Shown here: positions 6,147 to 11,078 of the stretch, one piece after another
Position numbering within the stretch: the first letter of the stretch is position 1
How the letters are laid out: each line of letters begins with the position of its first letter
Origin: JAQVXR01 sp050945755
Lineage (GTDB): Bacteria > Bacillota > Dehalobacteriia > Dehalobacteriales > Dehalobacteriaceae
Reading direction: 5' to 3'
Assembly (NCBI GenBank): GCA_050945755.1
Contig: JBMNTN010000061.1
Coordinates: forward strand, 1-11,078
DNA: 11,078 nt
Made by a program: the position numbers and the translations under genes
Notes under the pieces: model-generated
What the model saw: only the letters and a program-made list of their open reading frames with translations
The model's database searches: none
Told to the model about the DNA's origin: nothing

Positions 6147-6179
6147 AAACATCGAATTTAAATAAATTCGATGTTTTTT
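6147..6179 (+). terminator. Strong intrinsic terminator after the 109-residue gene
   Basis: AAACATCGAATTT (6147-6159) and AAATTCGATGTTT (6164-6176) pair perfectly over 13 bp with a 4-nt loop (AAAT), and the T-run continues to 6179. It closes the transcript of the gene at 5757-6086 and separates it from the MoxR operon. Confidence 0.88.
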
Positions 6180-6236
6180 CTGTTTGATGTTGCTGTTAAT
6201 TAAGCTTAAATCTAACGGGTTTAAAATAAATTCTTA

Positions 6237-6264
6237 TTGAGAGCAAGCAATTATGTGATAAAAT
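6237..6264 (+). promoter_or_regulatory. Probable extended -10 promoter of the MoxR-DUF58 operon
   Basis: TTGAGA (6237-6242, 5/6) is followed after 16 bp by TAAAAT (6259-6264, 5/6), and TG one base before it (6256-6257) makes an extended -10. Transcription would begin near 6271, about 50 nt before the ATG at 6321. The position between the terminator at 6147 and the first operon gene is right. It also shows that the upstream in-frame TTG at 6237 lies in the promoter and is not the translation start. Confidence 0.65.
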
Positions 6265-6320
6265 TTATTTATATGCATTTAAGATTGAATGACATGCATC
6301 ATTTAAAAGGAGGCGGTACA

Positions 6321-7271
6321 ATGTTTTTTGATTCCTGGCAAAACCTCCGGACAAATATTTCCCAAGTAGTCATTGGTAAAGAAAATGTTCTGGAATTTAT
6401 TATGATTGGACTTTTAACTGAAGGACACATCTTGATTGATGATGTCCCAGGGGTCGGGAAAACCCTGATGGCTAAAACATTGGCTGCTTCCCTTTCTTGT
6501 GATTTTCGCCGGGTACAATTTACTCCGGACCTTACTCCTACCGATATCACCGGTTTCTTTATCTATGATCGAAAAGCTAATGACTTTTCTTTTCGTTCCG
6601 GTCCGGTGATGACCAACATCCTGCTGGCAGATGAAATTAACCGAACTGTTCCCCGCACCCAATCCAGCCTGCTTGAGGCCATGGAGGAAAGGCAAATCAC
6701 GGTGGACGGGCAAACATTTTCCCTGCCCAGGCCTTTTCTCGTACTGGCCACACAAAATCCCATTGAATTTGAAGGGACCTTTCCCCTTCCGGAAGCACAG
6801 TTAGATCGTTTCCTGCTAAAAATTAAAATGGGGTATCCCCTTCAGGAGGAAGAAGAAAAAATTCTTACCCTCCATGGGGCGACAAATCCTTTACTAGAAA
6901 TTGAAGCAAAAGCTGATATTGATGATATCCTTTCCTGGCAGGAGGAGTGCCATAAAGTTAGGGTACATCCTAATATTGAAAAATATATTGTCTCTCTGGT
7001 GAGAGCCACTAGGGAACACCCATCCGTCGCTTTAGGAGGGAGCCCTCGGGCATCTCTCGCCCTTTACCGAGCTACCCAAGCCCTTGCACTGCTTAAAAAC
7101 AGGACTTATGTAATCCCCGATGATATAAAATATTTAATCCATCCCGTATTAGAGCATCGTCTTGTTTTACACCGGGAAGACAAGCTGCGGGGTCTCAACC
7201 CCGGGTCAATTCTTGATGATATCTTACTTTCCGTTCCCGCTCCTCAGGAAGAGGGGGAGGACCGGGTGTGA
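6321..7271 (+). CDS. MoxR-family AAA+ ATPase (YeaC-like)
   Basis: A 316-residue cytoplasmic ATPase of the MoxR branch of AAA+ proteins, which act as chaperone-like machines, often on metalloenzymes or membrane complexes together with DUF58/VWA-type partners. Visible motifs: Walker A DVPGVGKT (41-48), Walker B ILLADE (100-105) followed by INR, sensor 1 ATQNP (143-147, Asn146), the arginine-finger region LPEAQLDRF (156-164, Arg163), and a sensor 2 region GGSPRASLALYRA near residue 235. All catalytic residues are present, so it should be active. The ATG at 6321 has AAAGGAGG at 7 nt spacing; the frame is open upstream to 6237, but that stretch holds the promoter. The stop shares four bases with the start of the next gene (GTGA), so translation is coupled. 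The product matches the usual family length. Confidence 0.95.
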   Translation: MFFDSWQNLRTNISQVVIGKENVLEFIMIGLLTEGHILIDDVPGVGKTLMAKTLAASLSCDFRRVQFTPDLTPTDITGFFIYDRKANDFSFRSGPVMTNILLADEINRTVPRTQSSLLEAMEERQITVDGQTFSLPRPFLVLATQNPIEFEGTFPLPEAQLDRFLLKIKMGYPLQEEEEKILTLHGATNPLLEIEAKADIDDILSWQEECHKVRVHPNIEKYIVSLVRATREHPSVALGGSPRASLALYRATQALALLKNRTYVIPDDIKYLIHPVLEHRLVLHREDKLRGLNPGSILDDILLSVPAPQEEGEDRV

Positions 7272-8437
7272 ACAATCAAAGCTTTATTCCACCAGTATCC
7301 ATATTTTCGATGGGTCTGATGAGACTCATTGTTGTTGTCGTCTTGATTATTTTATTACGCTTTAAAATGCAGCTTCCCGCTCTGGTATTATTTCTCTTAT
7401 TTTCCGCTTTGGAAAGCAGCCGGTGGTGGAGCCGGGCAGGACTAAGAAAACTAAGCGTTGACCAAAAGATCTCTCCTTTACGGCTTTTCCCTGGCGATGA
7501 GGGAGAAATTCAATTAGCATTTTACAACAACAAGCTGCTTCCTGTTCTTTTGGAATGGCTCCAACCTATTCCTCCGGAACTTATCTTTCATGACTCTCAT
7601 TCATCATCGGAGCAGGTAGCGGCTATTAACGGCTCCCGGTGGCTCAAATGGCATGATAAATTAACTGTTCGATATCGTTTTCAAGCCAAAAAACGTGGAT
7701 ATTTTCCGATGCCCGCCCTTAACATTAACTCTCGTGACGGACTGGGACTTTTTTTCCAGGGGCAATCCTATGACAAAAGCAACCGGATCATTGTTTATCC
7801 CCGTTTAATACCCCTGCCCGAATTAAGGTTTAATCCCGGGGATTTGATTGGAGACAAGCCGGATCGACGCCCCATCCTTCCCGACCCGATCAGAGTAATC
7901 GGACTGCGCGATTATACACCGGGCACTCCTGCCCGTTTGATTCATTGGAAGGCAAGCACCAGGCAGGGATCTCTGATGGCTCGAGTGTTAGAGCCTTCTG
8001 CTAACCTCCAGTTATGTGTTGCCATAGATGTGGATGCCTTTACCGAAGAAAATCCCTTCGAAGAGGCCCTTTCCCTGGCAGGCACCTTAGCCTGCTGGGC
8101 AGAAGAACACCGGATCCCCTTCGGGCTTTATGCCAATGCCTCTCAAAATGGATTATCAGGACCGGTGTCTATTTCCCCTTCCTCCGGGTCCACTCAATCT
8201 TTATTAGTGCTGGAAAGGCTGGCCCGAATGGAGTTTAAACCTTTGAGCTCGCTCAAGAACCTCCTCGGCAGTGAAGGACCAAAACTTCCCTGGGGAACCA
8301 CTCTTTTTGTCATTGGGAATAGTTTCCCAGAAACAATTCCTGCCGGGGTACGTCATAAAATACTCTATAATATTGAGAATTTTAATTTAGCTCCAATGGA
8401 AAAAGATCAAGGAGAAATTACGCATGAAATCATATAG
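7268..8437 (+). CDS. DUF58 domain protein (YeaD-like), MoxR partner
   Basis: A 389-residue membrane-anchored protein. One or two hydrophobic segments occupy about residues 17-48; the rest is probably cytoplasmic. The DUF58 signature is clear: G-x-R-x-Y-x-x-G followed by R-x-I-x-WKAS-x-R (IGLRDYTPGT at 211-220, RLIHWKASTRQG at 223-234, then RVLEP). After it comes a VWA-like strand VAIDVDAF (251-258); the DxSxS metal-binding motif of true VWA domains is not intact here, as is common in DUF58 proteins. The GTG at 7268 has GGGGGAGG 7 nt upstream and overlaps the MoxR stop by 4 bp. Its own end overlaps the next gene by 14 bp. MoxR-DUF58 pairs are a very common operon; the biochemical role of the DUF58 protein is not settled, and coupling of the ATPase to a membrane client is an inference. 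Confidence 0.93.
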   Translation: MNNQSFIPPVSIFSMGLMRLIVVVVLIILLRFKMQLPALVLFLLFSALESSRWWSRAGLRKLSVDQKISPLRLFPGDEGEIQLAFYNNKLLPVLLEWLQPIPPELIFHDSHSSSEQVAAINGSRWLKWHDKLTVRYRFQAKKRGYFPMPALNINSRDGLGLFFQGQSYDKSNRIIVYPRLIPLPELRFNPGDLIGDKPDRRPILPDPIRVIGLRDYTPGTPARLIHWKASTRQGSLMARVLEPSANLQLCVAIDVDAFTEENPFEEALSLAGTLACWAEEHRIPFGLYANASQNGLSGPVSISPSSGSTQSLLVLERLARMEFKPLSSLKNLLGSEGPKLPWGTTLFVIGNSFPETIPAGVRHKILYNIENFNLAPMEKDQGEITHEII

Positions 8438-9758
8438 CACTACCTTTGGTCTTCTCTCGGCCATGGCAGAGATTTGTTTAATCTTCCCCATATACTGTCT
8501 TACGGCAATTCCCCTGAATTATCCCCTGGCCTTGTCCCCCTGGTTTGCTGTTTTACTGACAGTGAGCGCATTTTTTTTAAACATAATTCTCGCCAAAAGC
8601 CGCCGGCGTTTATTAACTATCATCCTGATTAACCTTTTCATTTTCCTTGGGTGTCTGTTCATCTTATTAAAACTAGTTTTTTTCCCAAACTATTCTCTTT
8701 GGCCGCCAACCTGGCTGGGTTTTCTTTTTACCGGTGAATCCGGTGCCAGAATCCTCGCCTGGTACTGGACACTAATCATAAGTGTGACATGGATATGGCT
8801 TCGCTCCGCCTTTCTTACCCGTCGGCCTGTTTCCTACAGAGCTGCCATTTTGCAATTTGAGGTTAGTATGGGCGTAATGTTTGCTACTTTTTTAATTGCC
8901 GCCTTAGCATCAATCTCATTACCGGGGGCTCCTGTCTGGGCGACTGCTTGCCTGTTAATTAATGCCGGAGCGATATCTTTTACAAAAAATCAAGCTCCTG
9001 CAAAAAATAACTTCTTCTGGTTTGGCCCTGCTTTTTTAGCTATGTTTACCATTCCGGCCGCCATAATTATCTCCCTTTTCTTTTCTCCCCTCTCGGAATC
9101 GGGGGGGTTCATCTACCAAGCAACCCTCCCCCTGGTGCAATTTATCGGTAAAGTTTTACTTAACGTTCTGGTTTGGGTGATAAATTTTTTTGATATTGCC
9201 CCTATTCAAAATGCACCTCAAAACTCCGTCCATTCTGTCATCACCTCAAACCTTAATCGGCCTGACGGGACCCAATCTGATTTTATGATTTGGATGATCA
9301 TCATAATCCTAATTCTCTTTCTGATCCCCCTGGTGATTTATCTTACCTACACCCTCTTCAGACATTTGTGGCACACCCGCGCTCCTGGTTTACCAGCATC
9401 ATCCAAGAATACAAAATGGTGGCAGCAATTTTTATCTTTCCTTGCCTGGCTGGGGAGAAATTTTTACTTGCTCCTTCTTCCCTATCTGGCACGGCACATG
9501 GAAACAGGGGCCGCATACCGCTTCCTCCTCCAGTGGGGGCGCTACCGGCACTGCCCTCGGGAAAAGCATGAAACCCCTTACGAATACTCTACCCGGCTGG
9601 CGGAACGGTTTCCCCAATGCAGAAGCTGTTTTGCCTTTATTACCAAATGCTATGTCGTGCAAAAATACGGTAACATGCCGCCAGACGGGACAACTAAGAA
9701 AAAACTTAGGCTTGCCGTGCGCCGGTTGTATTCCCCACGGGCTTTATTTAAAGCTTAG
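8424..9758 (+). CDS. Multi-helix membrane protein with C-terminal DUF4129-like domain, no transglutaminase domain
   Basis: A 444-residue integral membrane protein, third gene of the MoxR operon. Hydrophobic segments are seen at about 8-30, 37-57, 63-87, 109-127, 146-166, 170-186, 198-222, 232-256 and 287-312. The cytoplasmic C-terminal part (about 340-444) has the DUF4129 pattern: W-G-R-Y followed by ETPYEYSTRLAERFP (383-397) and a helix ending YVVQKYGNMPPD (410-421). In the usual MoxR-DUF58-TgpA/YebA arrangement the third protein is about 700 residues, with an extracytoplasmic transglutaminase core between the helices and DUF4129. Here the helices at 232-256 and 287-312 are separated by only about 30 residues, so that domain is absent. 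The frame is intact, with no sign of a frameshift. ATG at 8424 has AAGGAGA about 9 nt upstream. DUF4129 assignment is from pattern memory. Confidence 0.85.
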   Translation: MKSYSTTFGLLSAMAEICLIFPIYCLTAIPLNYPLALSPWFAVLLTVSAFFLNIILAKSRRRLLTIILINLFIFLGCLFILLKLVFFPNYSLWPPTWLGFLFTGESGARILAWYWTLIISVTWIWLRSAFLTRRPVSYRAAILQFEVSMGVMFATFLIAALASISLPGAPVWATACLLINAGAISFTKNQAPAKNNFFWFGPAFLAMFTIPAAIIISLFFSPLSESGGFIYQATLPLVQFIGKVLLNVLVWVINFFDIAPIQNAPQNSVHSVITSNLNRPDGTQSDFMIWMIIIILILFLIPLVIYLTYTLFRHLWHTRAPGLPASSKNTKWWQQFLSFLAWLGRNFYLLLLPYLARHMETGAAYRFLLQWGRYRHCPREKHETPYEYSTRLAERFPQCRSCFAFITKCYVVQKYGNMPPDGTTKKKLRLAVRRLYSPRALFKA

Positions 9759-9778
9759 CAGGGTCTAAAAACCCCTGC
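9758..9778. terminator. Hairpin between convergent genes (weak terminator candidate)
   Basis: GCAGGG (9758-9763) pairs with CCCTGC (9773-9778) around a 9-nt loop, directly at the stop codon of the MoxR operon's last gene. It could act in both directions between the convergent genes, but neither strand has a proper U-run after the stem, so intrinsic termination would be weak. The rest of the gap to 9833 holds nothing else that I can identify. Confidence 0.35.
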
Positions 9779-9833
9779 CAAAAATTGCTCCATAATTAAA
9801 CCACCATTTTATCCAATGTACATGCTCACAAAT

Positions 9834-10037
9834 TTATCTTTCACGCTGACGCCGTACGGTAATACTCTCTCCCCCAATGCCCCAATTATCAGTATCCACT
9901 TCATCGATTACAACCACTGTGGTTTGGGGGTTCTTGCCTAAAACATCCACCAGCAGCTGGGTCACCCCTTGAATCAAACGGGCTTTCTGTTCTTTGGTTG
10001 CCCCCTCTTTGGTTATTTTAATGTTTACAAACGGCAT
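9834..10037 (-). CDS. Small tautomerase of the 4-oxalocrotonate tautomerase family
   Basis: A 67-residue protein, the typical size of 4-oxalocrotonate tautomerase-like subunits, which assemble into hexamers. After removal of Met the N-terminal residue is Pro1, the catalytic base of the family, within PFVNIKIT. The end of the core shows NWGIGGE (50-56), the usual beta-hairpin region near the active site. However, the residues that line up with the two substrate-binding arginines of the classic enzyme (Arg11 and Arg39) are Ala12 and Val41 here, so the classic 2-hydroxymuconate activity is doubtful; other tautomerase or dehalogenase-like chemistry is possible. ATG at 10037 has GGAGGG 6 nt upstream and a promoter candidate (10058-10085). 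It is convergent with the MoxR operon and follows the DUF3810 gene on the same strand after 94 bp. Confidence 0.9.
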   Translation of the reverse strand: MPFVNIKITKEGATKEQKARLIQGVTQLLVDVLGKNPQTTVVVIDEVDTDNWGIGGESITVRRQRER

Positions 10038-10057
10038 AGTATCCCTCCTAAAATTTA

Positions 10058-10085
10058 TTTATATGAACAGTGGTCATGCTGTCAT
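10058..10085 (-). promoter_or_regulatory. Candidate promoter of the tautomerase gene
   Basis: On the minus strand ATGACA (10085-10080, 5/6 to TTGACA) is followed after 16 bp by TATAAA (10063-10058, 5/6). Transcription would begin about 6-8 bp further on, some 14 bp before the start codon at 10037, so the leader is short and holds only the ribosome site. It suggests that the tautomerase gene can be transcribed on its own. Confidence 0.5.
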
Positions 10086-10131
10086 CATCAGCTACTCTAT
10101 AGTTATCAGAAAGGTACAGCTTGGGCCACAG

Positions 10132-11078
10132 TCAATCCCTCTGCCAGTGATTGTTTTTTCGGTAATCGGCAATTAATAAATCAACCATCCTGCCGTAGCT
10201 GGCCACACCGTCTTTTTGGTGGTTCGACTTCAAATACAAATTGTTAACATCATGAGAAAGCCTTTCTACCGGCCCCTCATATTTGCTCCAAAATTGAGCA
10301 GTATCCTGTAAATCTTTTTTTATTCCCGGAGAGCACTTTGCCATTAAACGCTCAACTGCCTTGTTATCGCTGATGTGCACCGCCCGTAAAACATAATTCA
10401 AAGCCAAAATGGTGCCTGAATACTGAAAATCAACATCGGGATGACTCCGGCAGGTCGCAAAGGCAATATAATTTGCTTCATCCTCCCGGGCAAAACCCCG
10501 CTGGTGCGCCATTTCGTGACAGATTGTATTAGGCAGCATAACATCCGGCATGGCTCTATTGAAATTGGCTTCCCCGGTAAAAGGAAAATAAATTCCGGAG
10601 AGCCCAGCATAACTCAGAGCTTCACTCAGAAAAACCTCCTTGGCGGGGCTGTAATCTCCACCCAGTTGGGGAATTATTTTGGCTGCATTAACATAACCCG
10701 CTTGCGCCCGTTCAGGCAGTGCCGGTTTGGTTCCAAAAATTTTCATGACACCGTTTTCCTCATGAACGGCCACCCGCAGATTGTTGGCATGATCAATCAG
10801 CTTTTCACACACCTGGACCAATTCTTCCTTAGCAACAGGTTGAAAAGGTAATTGAGCAATTTCGGAGAAGGGCAATCGGTAGTAATTCAAACCCCATACC
10901 AGAATAAAAGCAAAATATATAACACCTGCAAATGCTAAAAAATTAGCCAGCCAGCCTGTCAGGGATGCTCTCTTCCGCCCTTTATGAAATACCGTCCCAT
11001 ATAATGCGCCCATAAGGCTTGCTGTCCAGTAAATAATCAAAACTAAGACGATGATTTCCCCCAGCGAAAAAGGAAAAA
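10132..11078 (-). CDS. DUF3810-type membrane protein with HExxH metalloprotease motif (partial, N-terminus off the right edge)
   Basis: About 314 residues are visible and the frame stays open to the right edge (continuing as FPFSLGEIIVLVLIIYW), so the start is outside; a TTG at 11040 is only an internal codon. The visible N-terminal part holds two hydrophobic helices (one at the edge, one around LANFLAFAGVIYFAFILVWG), followed by a long domain outside the second helix. That domain has CHEMAHQRGFAREDEANYIAF-like sequence: HEMAH (codons 10518-10504) and a glutamate about 10 residues further on, the layout of zinc gluzincin metallopeptidases (two His, then Glu as ligands, first Glu catalytic). 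The preceding SGIYFPFTGEANFNR and LPNTICHE stretches match what I remember of DUF3810 proteins. Substrate unknown. The last 30 residues are charged and lack hydrophobic segments. No partner gene is visible on this strand other than the tautomerase. Confidence 0.85.
   Translation of the reverse strand, partial: FPFSLGEIIVLVLIIYWTASLMGALYGTVFHKGRKRASLTGWLANFLAFAGVIYFAFILVWGLNYYRLPFSEIAQLPFQPVAKEELVQVCEKLIDHANNLRVAVHEENGVMKIFGTKPALPERAQAGYVNAAKIIPQLGGDYSPAKEVFLSEALSYAGLSGIYFPFTGEANFNRAMPDVMLPNTICHEMAHQRGFAREDEANYIAFATCRSHPDVDFQYSGTILALNYVLRAVHISDNKAVERLMAKCSPGIKKDLQDTAQFWSKYEGPVERLSHDVNNLYLKSNHQKDGVASYGRMVDLLIADYRKNNHWQRD

Noticed and set aside
6237..6320. Longer N-terminus for the MoxR protein from TTG 6237
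   Set aside because: This stretch contains the extended -10 promoter and has no ribosome site; ATG 6321 has an excellent one and gives the usual family start.
9290..9768. Alternative plus-strand frames inside the end of the membrane protein gene
   Set aside because: They overlap a clearly conserved DUF4129-like coding region and lack ribosome sites.
1..11078. CRISPR array, insertion sequence, phage, toxin-antitoxin or defence system
   Set aside because: No evenly spaced direct repeats, no transposase or integrase, and no nuclease or toxin-like gene pairs were seen; the genes are ordinary metabolic and membrane functions.

Overview
The window looks like chromosomal DNA of an anaerobic, low-to-mid GC Gram-positive bacterium of the Clostridia type (Peptococcaceae, Moorella or Desulfotomaculum-like). 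Reasons: strong purine-rich Shine-Dalgarno sites (GGAGG type) before most genes, GTG/TTG starts, AT-rich gaps with hairpin/U-run terminators, oxygen-sensitive ferredoxin-dependent 2-oxoacid chemistry and a YeaC/YeaD-like MoxR-DUF58 operon. The lineage is an inference from style and gene content.

Layout. Three blocks alternate in orientation. (A) Positions 1-5198, minus strand, read right to left: a small two-helix membrane protein (4827-5198) with a textbook terminator about 140 bp downstream (4650-4685); an acetate transporter of the GPR1/FUN34/SatP family (3763-4425) with its own hairpin (3696-3726); then a tight three-gene unit made of an FrhB-family iron-sulfur flavoprotein (2467-3576), iorA (530-2461) and iorB (1-540, cut by the left edge). 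(B) Positions 5757-9758, plus strand: a 109-residue uncharacterised soluble protein with a strong terminator, then a promoter and a three-gene overlapping operon of a MoxR AAA+ ATPase, a DUF58 protein and a multi-helix membrane protein ending in a DUF4129-like domain. (C) Positions 9834-11078, minus strand: a small tautomerase of the 4-oxalocrotonate tautomerase family and a DUF3810-type membrane protein with an HExxH zinc-protease motif, cut by the right edge.

How it fits together. IorA and IorB form indolepyruvate:ferredoxin oxidoreductase, which turns aryl pyruvates from aromatic amino acids into aryl-acetyl-CoA, CO2 and reduced ferredoxin. The FrhB-family protein starts the same transcript and lies 5 bp from iorA, so it is the obvious candidate redox partner. 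The neighbouring SatP-type carrier would fit acid import or export in an amino-acid-fermenting or acetogenic anaerobe, but it has its own terminator and is probably a separate unit. In the second block, MoxR and DUF58 proteins usually act as an ATPase/adaptor pair working on a membrane or metalloprotein client; here the third protein has the TgpA-like membrane and C-terminal parts but no transglutaminase domain.

I found no CRISPR array, insertion sequence, prophage gene, tRNA or rRNA. No clearly new system is proven here. The best leads are the FrhB-IorAB redox unit, the transglutaminase-less MoxR operon, the tautomerase without the usual active-site arginines, and two structured or palindromic non-coding segments.
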